This document shows positions 45,541-55,094 of a stretch of DNA of 64,000 nucleotides, in pieces (position 1 is the first letter of the stretch; each line of letters begins with the position of its first letter). Source of the DNA: Aeoliella straminimaris (GTDB lineage Bacteria; Planctomycetota; Planctomycetia; Pirellulales; Lacipirellulaceae); assembly GCF_024054565.1 (NCBI RefSeq), contig NZ_JAMXLR010000011.1, positions 21,367 through 85,366 on the forward strand. Reading direction: 5' to 3'. Under the pieces are notes generated by a model. That model had not been told where the DNA came from. It saw only the letters and a list, made by a program, of their open reading frames with translations, and made no database searches. Position numbers and translations under genes: made by a program.

Positions 45541-45980
45541 TGACTCTTTGCTCCGTGAAAATAGTGCTGGTGAAAGGAGAGTGAAGTTTTCCAACGCCCT
45601 ACGGCGATGGACCCCTTCTGGCACCCGAGTTTGCCATTGATGTTCACCGCAAAATGACGAACGGGTGAAACGTTGGCGTTTGAAACTCGTGAAAACAGTC
45701 CGGTGCTAATTACGGACAGCCTCGTACCGATGGAGTTTCGCCGCACTGTAAGGTGCGCGAACTCCCGCCTTAATAACCCAATACCGAGATCGAGAATCGA
45801 GTAACGAAAAAAGTGCCCTAAATCCTCTGCGGTTTTTTTGGCCGGAATTCCGTATCTAGATGCGTTACGGTTGCGCTGCTATTGGTATAGGAATGATGGA
45901 TGCTTCTTTGCCCATGGCGGTGCGGTAGTCCGCGTCCATCCGTTCCCGCGTTTTTGTCCTCAACTGAGAGACTGCATGCC
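45541..45980. other. Divergent intergenic region before the ECF sigma gene
   Basis: Lies between the leftward DUF1559 gene and the rightward ECF sigma gene and should contain both promoters. It includes GCGGTTTTTTTGG near 45828 and AT-richer DNA just before the sigma gene. Neither a strong consensus sigma-70 promoter nor a coding sequence was recognised. Confidence 0.4.
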
Positions 45981-46559
45981 ATGGCCTCGGATTCAAATTC
46001 AAATCACAGGGTGGGCGGATGTGAAGGTAGTGCCGACTTGGAAGAACGGTTCATCCAGCTACTAACCGATGAACAACCCAAGTTGCTCAACTACATCGCA
46101 ATGCTGCTTGGCGATCCGCACTCTGCCCGGAACGTGTTGCAAGACACGAACCTGGTGATTTGGCGGAAGTCGGCCGATTTCGAGATGGGGACCAGCTTCA
46201 GTGCCTGGACACGAAAGATCGCTTTCTGGCAGGTGCAAGCCTATGTCCGTGATCAGAAGCGAGATCGCCACGTGTTCAGCGACGAGTTGCTTGCCCAGTT
46301 GGCCGGCCAAGAGGATGAGTTTGTGCTGGACGAAGAGGATACGCGACGCATTGCCTTGCGTCATTGCCTGCCCCAGTTGAGCCGGTCGCACCTCGACCTG
46401 ATTCGTCAGCGGTACGAAGAAGACACCCCCATCGCGGTGCTCGCCAAACGTAGTGGCAAGAGTGCACCAGCGATTCGGATGGGACTGATGCGATTGCGGC
46501 GCGTGCTGCTCAGGTGCATCCAAAAGGAGTTGGGATATCAAGGTCCCAGTATCGGCTAG
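45981..46559 (+). CDS. ECF sigma factor (planctomycete polysaccharide-locus type)
   Basis: A 192-residue ECF sigma factor. Region 2 is 'RFIQLLTDEQPKLLNYIAMLLGDPHSARNVLQDTNLVIWRK', the arrangement typical of the large planctomycete/verrucomicrobial ECF groups. Region 4 carries the HTH 'RQRYEEDTPIAVLAKRSGKSAPAIRMGLMRLRRVLLRCI'. The start at 45981 (MASDSNS) avoids a Cys/Pro-rich extension. It is 42 bp upstream of a membrane-anchored protein with anti-sigma architecture and just before a GH106 enzyme gene, suggesting local, substrate-responsive control of the second enzyme. Confidence 0.92.
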   Translation: MASDSNSNHRVGGCEGSADLEERFIQLLTDEQPKLLNYIAMLLGDPHSARNVLQDTNLVIWRKSADFEMGTSFSAWTRKIAFWQVQAYVRDQKRDRHVFSDELLAQLAGQEDEFVLDEEDTRRIALRHCLPQLSRSHLDLIRQRYEEDTPIAVLAKRSGKSAPAIRMGLMRLRRVLLRCIQKELGYQGPSIG

Positions 46560-46601
46560 TTTTGCAGTCTCATCAGGAACGAGAAGCACTACCCAGAGGT
46601 A

Positions 46602-48269
46602 ATGGTCGTGGATCGCAATGAACAAACTCGCGTTGAGCAGCTCGTCAGCCAGATCGTAGAAAGCGACGGAAGCAGCGAAGCGCTTAAAGCTTTGGACGCC
46701 CTGTTGCTGGATCGTGCTGACTTGCAGACTTACTACGCTCGCTGTCTATCAATGCATATGCTGTTGGCGGGCGAGCTGGCCGATAGTCCCGGGATATTTC
46801 CCCCGCTGTTGGACAATTGCTCCGCCGTTGTCGAGAAGAGCAGCAACTCCTCGCCAAGGGGCGAGGTCTCTTCGCGACCGAAAAGCACCCCGGCGTCGTT
46901 GAGTCGGAACAATGACTCGCGATGGCTATCCGGAGCCCTGGCCGCCGTGGCCCTGAGCCTGATGGTGGTTGTGTTGTTTCGTGGGTACGAATACGAGAAG
47001 AACACCAAGCACGCCGCGTCGAATGCAAATAATCCCAGCGTCAGTTGGCACTATGACGTCGACTACGCGTTCTTCTGGACGGAGGATACGCAGGCTGCCA
47101 ATCTGGTGAGCCGACTTACCCGTACTTCCACCCCCTCGCGATTGCTGTTGCCCTCCTCGGGGGACATTCAGCAAGGGAATCCTCAACTGGTCGGTGGCAC
47201 CGCCTGGATGGAGTACGCGGCGGGATCGCGCGAACGTGGTCGGCTGATTGCCTTGCCACCCCACACCACGATGAATGTGTTCATCGATACGGACGCCTCG
47301 TCGCACAATACGTTGTCGATTGTTGAACTCGACTCCACCGGACTACCCGTGGGAGCCAACTACTCAGTTGGCAACGTCGTCGGCGAGCAGGGGCATGCCA
47401 GTTTGCGCACGGGATGGATTGGCGAGTTTTCGCAGTCCAACCCAACGTCATCGACGAAGTACTTCCTCTTCACCGGCGCCTACCTGGATAAGCACACCGC
47501 GGATTCGCCCTACTGGGCTCCAAGTGACTTCCGCGTCTATGTCGACTCGCCCGAGTTGATCATTGCGGGCTGGGATGATCGATCCTATACCATCGCCAAA
47601 GAGACCAGCGACATGCAGAGCAGCGAGTCGTCAGCCAAGACACAGACCAGCGCCGATACGCATCCGATGTCGACCGCCATTGAAGGTGTCGAATCGCCTG
47701 CCAAAACTGCCGTATGGCAAGACTGCGACTACAACGACATTCGAGCCATTGTTCGCTTCACCGATCTCGGTGGGCGTCCGCTTGTTACAGTGCCTGATGA
47801 GTATGTTCCGGAGATCGACAACCTGCAGCCAACCAAAGTGGCCGAGGAACTCGGTGCGGGCTTTAGAGTTGCCGTGCAGCCGGGTGAAGAGGTCTACCTC
47901 ATGGTTTCGGGATATGCAGCACTCCAAAACGCAGTTCAGATTGTGGATGTCGAGAATCAGCGAGTGCTGTGGCGGCACGACGGAATTCCGCTGGGTGGTC
48001 CGCTGGGTGGTGAGTGGACCGACCAGTTTCCAGCTGACCGCGGCGTGTACGTAATTCGTAACCTGTCCGATGAAGTGCGGCGCTACGAACTGCTGGCCAG
48101 CTGCCTGTACAACCGAAGGAATCCGGAGTGGCGAACTACTCCGTACAAATTGCTCAGTGAGAACGCCGTCACGTCGATTGTCGGCTTCGAAGACAGCCCG
48201 CATTCAAGCGTGAACGCCGACTGGCAAGACATCCTGGTCGCCATCTATCGTTTCGATCCGGACGAGTAG
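46602..48269 (+). CDS. Membrane-anchored anti-sigma-like / sensor protein
   Basis: A 555-residue protein. The N-terminal cytoplasmic part (about 1-100) has the charged helical look of ECF anti-sigma domains ('QLVSQIVESDGSSEALKALDALL'). One membrane segment lies at about 109-127, and a large exported part follows (about 135-555) with beta-rich segments including WQDCDYNDIRAIVRF, similar to extracellular DUF4114-type domains. AGAGG precedes the ATG. Its place 42 bp after the sigma gene suggests it binds and inhibits that sigma factor and senses an extracellular signal. This is architecture- and context-based; the classical FecR domain is not clearly present. Confidence 0.7.
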   Translation: MVVDRNEQTRVEQLVSQIVESDGSSEALKALDALLLDRADLQTYYARCLSMHMLLAGELADSPGIFPPLLDNCSAVVEKSSNSSPRGEVSSRPKSTPASLSRNNDSRWLSGALAAVALSLMVVVLFRGYEYEKNTKHAASNANNPSVSWHYDVDYAFFWTEDTQAANLVSRLTRTSTPSRLLLPSSGDIQQGNPQLVGGTAWMEYAAGSRERGRLIALPPHTTMNVFIDTDASSHNTLSIVELDSTGLPVGANYSVGNVVGEQGHASLRTGWIGEFSQSNPTSSTKYFLFTGAYLDKHTADSPYWAPSDFRVYVDSPELIIAGWDDRSYTIAKETSDMQSSESSAKTQTSADTHPMSTAIEGVESPAKTAVWQDCDYNDIRAIVRFTDLGGRPLVTVPDEYVPEIDNLQPTKVAEELGAGFRVAVQPGEEVYLMVSGYAALQNAVQIVDVENQRVLWRHDGIPLGGPLGGEWTDQFPADRGVYVIRNLSDEVRRYELLASCLYNRRNPEWRTTPYKLLSENAVTSIVGFEDSPHSSVNADWQDILVAIYRFDPDE

Positions 48270-48419
48270 CGGCCCTCTATTAGGCGTGCAGGTTCGGAGC
48301 TGGCGTTGAGGCGGACTCTAAAGAACCGCCGTGCCCGTAATCTTGCCGTTTCCTTGCAAGAAATGGCTTCCGGGCTGCATTTTCTCGGCCCGCGGCTCGC
48401 TGTGTACAATTGTTGAAAG

Positions 48420-51131
48420 GTGCTGCGCATTGTGCTCCAATTTACATTGGCGGAGCGCGGGCCGCCCCCCATCTTTTCGACGCCTGCGTGCCCTGTAAAT
48501 GCGAGTGAGCCAGCTGTGGAACTATTCTGTGAAAATCAGCGTCACGCTGACCGGTGTGCTACATCGCCCTTGCAAGCGAGCCCCAGTTTATGGACTCGTA
48601 TCGGTCGAGGGACTTGGATTCGGGTCATCGCAGTTGCGTGCTCTCTGTTCGCACTAGCTGGCCGCGCCGATGAGCTTGATTGGCCCAAACCCGAGGTGAC
48701 CAATCGGCCGGGTTGCATTTGGTGGTGGATGGGCAATGCGGTCGACAAGCAGAACCTGACCGCGAATCTCGAAGCCCTCGACAAGGCGGGCATGGGCGGC
48801 GTAACCATCGTTCCCATTTATGGCGTGAAGGGCCGCGAAGCGGACACCATCGAGTATCTGTCCGAAGAATGGCTCGAGATGCTGAATCACACTGTCCGTG
48901 AGGCCGATCGCCTGGGTATGTGGGTGGACATGACACCCGGAACTGGTTGGCCCTATGGTGGGCCTTGGGTCACCGAGGCCGATTGCGACTCGGTAGTGAG
49001 GTTAGTCGATGGCAAGCTCACCAACCGGCCATCGGGATTTCGTGTGAAGAGGGCAGCACCGGGTGCCGCGGGCAGGGCGATCAACCCTTACTCGACTACC
49101 TCTCTTTCAAATTACCTGGAGCACTATGATCAAGCCCTCGCCCAAATCGAGGTGTTACTTCCCCGGGCGATGTATCACGATTCCTTTGAATTCAAATCGA
49201 ATTGGTGCCCCGACTTCTTGGAGCAGTTTCAGCAGCGCCGCGGTTACGATTTGAGTGAGCACGCCGAGCAACTGATGGGCAAGGATCCAGAGGATTCGGA
49301 CAAGGTTGCGAGGATCAAGAGCGACTATCGGGAGACCCTTTCCGATCTGCACTTAGAATATCTGCGAATGCTGGAAAACTGGGCCCAGGACAAAGGTCGT
49401 ACAACGCGCATCCAAGCCCACGGCGCACCTGCCAACTTGCTGGATGCCTACGGCATCGCCGGCATTCCAGAAACCGAGACCTTCGGGGCCAGCACGTTCC
49501 AGATCCCCGGCATTCGTCGCGAAGAAGACAATGTCCGCCATGACAAACCACAGCCGTTGATCAACCGCATGGCTTCGTCTGCCGCGCATGTGATGCAGCA
49601 CCCGTTGGTGGCATCCGAGAGTTGCACCTGGTTGCGCAACCACTTCCGCACGTCGCTGTCGCAGATCAAACCCGAAATTGACGAACTGTTTCTCAACGGA
49701 ATCAACCACATCCTCTTCCACGGCACGATCTACAGCCCCCAGGATGCCGCGTGGCCGGGTTGGTTGTTCTACGCGTCGGTTCAGTACAACCCCCAAAACA
49801 GCATCTGGCACGACGCCCCCGCGCTGAATGCCTATATCACACGCTGCCAGTCGCTCTTGCAGTCTGGCACTCCCGATAACGATATTGCACTGTATTGGCC
49901 CGTGTACGACATCTGGCACAACGACCGGGGCATGCAACAGCAGCTTACGGTGCATACCGCCGGGTGGCTCACCGATAGCGAGTGTGGCCAGGCAGCCGCG
50001 TGGCTTCATGACCACGGATACGGTTTCGACTTTGTCTCCGACCGCCAGTTGGACGCCGAACAGTTGGAAGCCTACCCGGTGATTCTCGTGCCCGGCACCG
50101 AGCACATTCCTGTGGAGACCATGCAGGCATTGGTTGACCTTGCCGAGAGTGGCAAGTCGGTGATCTTTCTGGACCAACTGCCAGCCGACGTTCCCGGATT
50201 GCACCGGCTAGAGGAACGTCGTGCCGAGCTGAAGCCACTGGCTGCCAAGTTTGAAGACGACGTCATGAGCCTGGACGCATTGCAGGCGGCCCTTTCCAGG
50301 GCGGGCGTCCCGCGCGAGTCGATGGTCGACCAGGGACTCGATTTCATCCGGCGCAACCACCAGGAAGGTAACACCTACTTCATCGCCAACATGAGCGACA
50401 CGGCCGTCGATGGGTGGGTGCCGCTGGGGCAGCCGTTCGAGTCGGCGGTTCTACTCGACCCGCAGTCGGCCGAGACCGGCGTGGCGCACTCCAAGCCGGG
50501 AGAGGTCTACCTGCAATTACTGCCGGGTGAGACGATGTTCGTTCGCACTTATACCGATAGAAATGTCACTGGCCTGCCCTTCCCCAGCTACGAGCGGATC
50601 GACTCGAAGGCTTATCCGGTCACTGGCCAGTGGCACCTCGAGTTTACAGAGGGGGGACCTGAATTGCCGAAAGCGTATGATCTGACGGAGCTGGATTCCT
50701 GGGCCGATGGACAGGATGCGAAGCGGGACAGCTTCGCGGGTACCGGCCGATACACGATCGAGTTCACCTTGCCGGACGTCGACGCCGACCAATGGGCGAT
50801 CGATTTAGGCGATGTGAGGGAAAGCGCGCGGGTGATCGTCAACGGCACCGAGGCCGCCACCCTGTACAGCGTTCCGTACCAGGCGTTGATCGGCGAGTAC
50901 CTGAAACCGGGTGCGAATACTTTGGTCGTAGAGGTCACGAATCTATCGGCAAATCGAATTCGTGACTTGGACCGGCGTGGCGTAGAATGGCGCATTTTCC
51001 ACGACGCCAACATTGTGACGCAGAACTACCAGCGATTCGACGCTTCGGTGTGGCCGCTCACGCCCTCGGGATTGTTGGGGCCCGTGAAGTTGATCCCGCT
51101 CCGATCGTTCGAGCCAACGGCAGACAACTAG
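48420..51131 (+). CDS. Secreted GH106-like rhamnosidase (second copy)
   Basis: A glycoside hydrolase of the GH106 type, up to 903 residues. The catalytic part begins 'RPGCIWWWMGNAVDKQNLTANLEALDKAGMGG' and includes 'MYHDSFEFKSNWCPDFLEQFQQRRGYDL', 'IQAHGAPANLLDAYGIAGIPETETFG' and 'VASESCTWLRNHF'. The C-terminal galactose-binding-like domain is at about 755-890. A hydrophobic signal-like stretch (WIRVIAVACSLFALAGRADE) precedes the mature domain at about residues 66-85 of the longest frame. The start is uncertain: the frame opens at GTG 48420, with GTG 48516 as an alternative and no in-frame ATG before the hydrophobic segment. Its stop codon shares the CTAG at 51128-51131 with the convergent gene. 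Confidence 0.83.
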   Translation: MLRIVLQFTLAERGPPPIFSTPACPVNASEPAVELFCENQRHADRCATSPLQASPSLWTRIGRGTWIRVIAVACSLFALAGRADELDWPKPEVTNRPGCIWWWMGNAVDKQNLTANLEALDKAGMGGVTIVPIYGVKGREADTIEYLSEEWLEMLNHTVREADRLGMWVDMTPGTGWPYGGPWVTEADCDSVVRLVDGKLTNRPSGFRVKRAAPGAAGRAINPYSTTSLSNYLEHYDQALAQIEVLLPRAMYHDSFEFKSNWCPDFLEQFQQRRGYDLSEHAEQLMGKDPEDSDKVARIKSDYRETLSDLHLEYLRMLENWAQDKGRTTRIQAHGAPANLLDAYGIAGIPETETFGASTFQIPGIRREEDNVRHDKPQPLINRMASSAAHVMQHPLVASESCTWLRNHFRTSLSQIKPEIDELFLNGINHILFHGTIYSPQDAAWPGWLFYASVQYNPQNSIWHDAPALNAYITRCQSLLQSGTPDNDIALYWPVYDIWHNDRGMQQQLTVHTAGWLTDSECGQAAAWLHDHGYGFDFVSDRQLDAEQLEAYPVILVPGTEHIPVETMQALVDLAESGKSVIFLDQLPADVPGLHRLEERRAELKPLAAKFEDDVMSLDALQAALSRAGVPRESMVDQGLDFIRRNHQEGNTYFIANMSDTAVDGWVPLGQPFESAVLLDPQSAETGVAHSKPGEVYLQLLPGETMFVRTYTDRNVTGLPFPSYERIDSKAYPVTGQWHLEFTEGGPELPKAYDLTELDSWADGQDAKRDSFAGTGRYTIEFTLPDVDADQWAIDLGDVRESARVIVNGTEAATLYSVPYQALIGEYLKPGANTLVVEVTNLSANRIRDLDRRGVEWRIFHDANIVTQNYQRFDASVWPLTPSGLLGPVKLIPLRSFEPTADN

Positions 51132-52312
51132 CGGTCCGTTGATAGACGGGCGGGCGACTGGCCTCGGTTCAAGTTCTGGAGCCGATGAAGTTGGGCTATC
51201 GCTTGGGGAAGTACGGCCCTGAGCGCCGCGACATCGGTCAAATGGCTCCACGACATCCGTATCGCACAGTCGGCCACCTGGGCAGAGATGCCCATGGCGC
51301 TGAGAACATGACTAGGTGTCGCACAGACGGTCGTGCATGCGGAACCGTCCGAAACGGCGATCAGGTCCTGCAAAGCTTCGATGGCCTGGTCGGAGCTGAC
51401 GTCCAGTATCGAGACATTGAGTGCATTGGGCACCGTGTCCGCTTCGCTTCCGAGGATGATGGTGTCTAGCGAGCCAAGGGCTTCACGCAAAAGTTGCGAA
51501 ATCTGCAAGCAATGCGCTCGCCGCTGCTGAGCTTCTTGCTCGGCCAGTTCGGCTGCCAGTCCAAAGCCCGCGATCAAAGCCGTGGGCAACGTGCCGGGGC
51601 GAAAGCCGAGCTCTTGCCCTCCCCCGTACAGCAGCGGCGCCAGCGGCGGTGTGGCGTTGTGCTTGCGGCGCAGGATTAACGCACCGATGCCTTGCGGTCC
51701 ATGCACCTTGTGACCGCTGACACTAATCATATCGACTCGCGGGTGCCGCAGATCCTGGGAGACTTTGCCGAAGCCCTGCGCGGCATCCACATGCAGTAGG
51801 GTGTCGCTCGAAGCCAGCCGCTCGGCAATGTCGGCGATGGGCTGGCGTACGCCGGTTTCGTTGTTGACGTGCATGACACTCACCAGCAACGTGTCGTCGC
51901 GCAAGGCGTCGCTGATTTGTTCGGAGGAAACGCGACCGCTTCCATCGGGCGGTAGCAGCGTTATCTCGAATCCTCTTTGGCGGAGCACTTCCACGGGCTC
52001 CAGCACCGCCTTGTGTTCGATTTGGGTGCTGATGATGTGCCGTTTTCCGGTCTTCAGTCCGTACGGTGCCGCTCCCAGGATGGCCAGGTTGTTACTCTCC
52101 GTGGCGCCGCTGGTAAAGACCACCTCGTGCCGCCGGGCGGCGACCACGCTTCCCACCTGATCGCGGGCAGCGTGGATGATCTCTTTGGCTCGTTGGCCGT
52201 ACGCGTGGGAACTACCGGCGTTGCCGTAGTCGTGCTCCATCACGCGGACCATCAACTCCAGCACTCTCGGATCGATACGGGTCGTCGCGTTGTCGTCCAG
52301 ATACACCGTCAC
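51128..52312 (-). CDS. NifS/IscS-type cysteine desulfurase
   Basis: A PLP enzyme taking sulfur from L-cysteine to form a protein persulfide, normally for Fe-S clusters or thio-modifications. In the 394-residue protein the PLP lysine is K202 (SVSGHKVHGPQGIGA), the PLP-stacking His is in TQIEHKA, and the persulfide Cys is C326 (SDGSACTTVCATPSHVLSAMG), in the short loop of group I enzymes. The start is GTG 52312 with GGAGG upstream; its GTGA overlaps the stop codon of the cyclase-like gene, so it is the last gene of the nine-gene operon. It probably supplies sulfur for the several Fe-S proteins encoded upstream. Confidence 0.93.
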   Translation of the reverse strand: MTVYLDDNATTRIDPRVLELMVRVMEHDYGNAGSSHAYGQRAKEIIHAARDQVGSVVAARRHEVVFTSGATESNNLAILGAAPYGLKTGKRHIISTQIEHKAVLEPVEVLRQRGFEITLLPPDGSGRVSSEQISDALRDDTLLVSVMHVNNETGVRQPIADIAERLASSDTLLHVDAAQGFGKVSQDLRHPRVDMISVSGHKVHGPQGIGALILRRKHNATPPLAPLLYGGGQELGFRPGTLPTALIAGFGLAAELAEQEAQQRRAHCLQISQLLREALGSLDTIILGSEADTVPNALNVSILDVSSDQAIEALQDLIAVSDGSACTTVCATPSHVLSAMGISAQVADCAIRMSWSHLTDVAALRAVLPQAIAQLHRLQNLNRGQSPARLSTDR

Positions 52313-54204
52313 CGCACTCCCTCCAGGGCTTCCTCGGGAGCTGAAGCCAAGACTTGCGCAGCGCGGCCCAGTGCAGCGACCGTGTAGATCACAGGGTACA
52401 GCTGCTCGTAATACCACAGCTTGGCAAAGTAGAAACCTACGGGAGTCGTGGGAAAATCGGTGCCCTCCTTGGTGGCTTCGATGAGCCAATCAACGCCACG
52501 ACGGATGGAGTCCTGTATTCCGCGCTCCTTCGACACCTCGACGACCGCGCACAGGGCTTCGAGCGCAAAGGCAGTCTCTTCCACTGAGGATCGCACCCCA
52601 ACTGCACCGCCCCATCCGCCGTCGGTGTTCTGCGCTAGGCTGAGCCATTGAGTGGCATGTTCTCGCCATTTGTAGCTGCTGTCATCGTGTCCTTCATCAG
52701 TGGTGTGTAGCTCAGCAAGTGCCAGCAGGACGCGACTGGTGCCGTACGTGAGGTTGGTTTCGTCGACGTCCGTGGCGTATTGATTGCCGAACCACAGTGG
52801 CGGCCACGCGCCGTCGGATCGTTGGGAACGAGCGAGGAACCCCATCGCCTGCTGTTGTGCTTTAGCCATGCGGGATTGTTCGGCAGGCGGCAGGTGCTGC
52901 CGCCAGGCATGCCACGCCCGCAGGCCATGGGCCGTGATGTCGCAACTGCTGCGATCGAACGGCAGTTTTCCCCAACCCCGGCAGAAGGTCGGCATGCCGC
53001 CGTCGGAGTTCTGCAGATCGAGCAGCCAGCCCACAGCAGCAGTGGCCGCCGTCAGCGCTTGTTGATGGTCGCAGCCTAGCGTCTGGAGCGTAAGCAGGGC
53101 GCCGGGGGTATCGTCAGCATCTGGTACGCCGCCAGGCAAGTCGGTCCAGGCCCAGCCTCCAGGCGAGGCATTCGTGTACGGGTGCCGGCTGGTGTACTGC
53201 TGACTCAGCAACCACTCGGCGAGGGTTTGTTTCTCGTCGTTCGACAACTGAACGCTCGAGTGGTCATCACCTTGCTGCATGGCACCGACGGAGAGAGTCG
53301 AAACCCAAGTTGCCAGGTTGGTGTCGATCGGCCAGCTGCCGTCAGCGCGGCACGATTGCTCGAGGAATTCCACTCCGTTGCGGACTACGGGACTGTTGAA
53401 CTCGTCTGCCCCTAGTAGACCTAGTGTTACGAAGCTGGTGAGTGGTGTCGCTTCGAGGAAGCCGCCGCTGGTGGGCTGAATCTGCTCGAGGACTCCCAGC
53501 ACTCGGCGGCGCAGGGCTATACGAGCCATGCGGGCGAGTGGATTGCGACTGGGATGGTTGTCATGCCGCACCAGGCCGATGGCAATGAGTGCCGGCAGGG
53601 CGTAACTCACGACTGGCAGCTGCAGCATGGCGAACCAGTCGCGGGGAAACGCGGCCAGCTCGAACGGCAACTGCGGGACGATCTTCCAGCACTGCGGTCC
53701 GCTGCCCAGCCGACCGGTGAGGGCCATGGTGGTGAGGATCGGGACCGAGAACGTGTGGTCGCGGCCGTAACGCTGTTTGATGGCCTGAGAAAGCGGACCC
53801 GGTTCGAGACTTCCCGCCTTGCGACGAAGCCAGTTTTCGGCGGTGGCGACTGTTTGCGGCTGCGTTGCCTCGTCGCCGGCAAACGCGCACCAGCAGAGGG
53901 CGGTCGTGCTGATGTTGCTCAGGCTGTCGGTCGTGTCGCCCCAACCGCCATCCTCGTTCTGATGCTCGGCTAACCAGTTTCTGCCCGCCTGGGCGAGTTC
54001 ACCCGCCCGTTGCGGTTCCATCGCGTTGGGTGACTCTACGATCTTGGCAAGTCGGTCGAAGACGCACACCGCAGTGGCGGTGGACAACGCGCTGCTGGCG
54101 AGGTGTCCCTCCCAGAACCCCTGCTCGTTGCGCAACGACAGCAGGTGGCGGCGGGCGTTGTCGAGCGACTGCTGCATTCGCAGGATTCGGGTGTCATCGC
54201 TCAT
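52309..54204 (-). CDS. Squalene-hopene-cyclase-like class II terpene cyclase
   Basis: A 631-residue protein of the squalene/oxidosqualene cyclase alpha-alpha-barrel fold. The catalytic-acid motif D362-A-D364-D365-T366-P matches DXDDT of class II cyclases, and QW-type repeats occur at QNEDGGWGD, ADGSWPID, QNSDGGMPTF, QRSDGAWPPLWFG and QNTDGGWGG. Length is normal for squalene-hopene cyclase. Whether the substrate is squalene or a linear prenyl diphosphate is open; the neighbouring isoprenyl diphosphate synthase and absence of squalene synthase genes (hpnCDE, sqs) in the window leave both possible. Its ATG 54204 overlaps the stop codon of the prenyltransferase-repeat gene by 4 nt. Confidence 0.87.
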   Translation of the reverse strand: MSDDTRILRMQQSLDNARRHLLSLRNEQGFWEGHLASSALSTATAVCVFDRLAKIVESPNAMEPQRAGELAQAGRNWLAEHQNEDGGWGDTTDSLSNISTTALCWCAFAGDEATQPQTVATAENWLRRKAGSLEPGPLSQAIKQRYGRDHTFSVPILTTMALTGRLGSGPQCWKIVPQLPFELAAFPRDWFAMLQLPVVSYALPALIAIGLVRHDNHPSRNPLARMARIALRRRVLGVLEQIQPTSGGFLEATPLTSFVTLGLLGADEFNSPVVRNGVEFLEQSCRADGSWPIDTNLATWVSTLSVGAMQQGDDHSSVQLSNDEKQTLAEWLLSQQYTSRHPYTNASPGGWAWTDLPGGVPDADDTPGALLTLQTLGCDHQQALTAATAAVGWLLDLQNSDGGMPTFCRGWGKLPFDRSSCDITAHGLRAWHAWRQHLPPAEQSRMAKAQQQAMGFLARSQRSDGAWPPLWFGNQYATDVDETNLTYGTSRVLLALAELHTTDEGHDDSSYKWREHATQWLSLAQNTDGGWGGAVGVRSSVEETAFALEALCAVVEVSKERGIQDSIRRGVDWLIEATKEGTDFPTTPVGFYFAKLWYYEQLYPVIYTVAALGRAAQVLASAPEEALEGVR

Positions 54205-55094
54205 AGGCTTAAGTGGCCAAGGGCTAGCAGGCCATAGTAAGTGTACTCGCAGTCCAAGGCGTCGTCTTCCCAGTTTCCGTAGAAGCCTCCCCGGGCGGTC
54301 CACAGCGTGTCGATGAAGTCGAGGCACACTTCCTTCAGCGGAGCTATAGGGGAGTGCATCCCCACTAGCGCGTGCAGCGCGGTGGCGGTCGACAGGATGT
54401 CCGGGAAAGGCGCTCCATCCAGTGCATAGAATCCTCCGTCGGGGTGAATGTGTCGCAATAGCCAGAGCTCCAGAGCTTCGTCTCGGCCCGGTTTGGTTGG
54501 CGCCAGGTGACGCAAAAGCGACTCGGCCGCAGCCGAGGGAGGTGTCAGTCCGGTCTCCAGTCCGTAGCCGTTGGAGTAGCCGCCATCAGCGGTGCGAAGG
54601 CTAGTGACGCAGGAAACGATGCCTTCAGGATTGGGGGGCGTGCGTCCCAGGTCCTCATAGGCCCCCAGAGCCAGAAAACAACCGTAGATGTCGCCGTGCT
54701 CCGAATCGGCATCGATGTGGTAGCCGCCGTCTGGTGTGCGGTAGTCCTCGATTTGCTGCAGCAACCTCTCGGCCAGTTGTGGCTCCGGTCCTGCAGGGCG
54801 AACCGACGCCCAGCACCTGGCCAGGCAGGCGGTGTGAACGCAGTCTAGTTGCTCGCCGTCGCCGAACGATGTCAGATACGCTTCAGTCGACTCGCGCGGA
54901 ATCTCTACCTGAAGTGCGGCCAGTCCTTGTAGACCGAAGGCCGTGTAGTACAAATCGCTCGACCCGTCACGGTCATTGAATCCGCCATCGTCGTTGAGTT
55001 GGCTGCGGTAGAAGCTCTCAACCAGTTCGGTGGATTCACCCAACAGTTGAGGCGCCAGTCTGGCTACCTGGAGCATTTCGAGCCTCAAACTCAC
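54201..55094 (-). CDS. Prenyltransferase/cyclase-repeat protein
   Basis: A 297-residue protein made of about five to six alpha-alpha repeats with the 'DGGF/DGGY' signatures of the protein-prenyltransferase beta-subunit and terpene-cyclase superfamily (NDDGGFNDRDG, TPDGGYHIDAD, TADGGYSNGYG, HPDGGFYALDG, ARGGFYGNWED). Its size suits a single barrel such as a Rab-GGTase beta-like subunit. The zinc ligands of true protein prenyltransferases (D-x-C and a later His) are not clearly present, so it may be a cyclase partner or non-enzymatic subunit. The start is GTG 55094, overlapping the upstream gene by 59 bp; ATG 55076 is an alternative. Confidence 0.8.
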   Translation of the reverse strand: MSLRLEMLQVARLAPQLLGESTELVESFYRSQLNDDGGFNDRDGSSDLYYTAFGLQGLAALQVEIPRESTEAYLTSFGDGEQLDCVHTACLARCWASVRPAGPEPQLAERLLQQIEDYRTPDGGYHIDADSEHGDIYGCFLALGAYEDLGRTPPNPEGIVSCVTSLRTADGGYSNGYGLETGLTPPSAAAESLLRHLAPTKPGRDEALELWLLRHIHPDGGFYALDGAPFPDILSTATALHALVGMHSPIAPLKEVCLDFIDTLWTARGGFYGNWEDDALDCEYTYYGLLALGHLSL

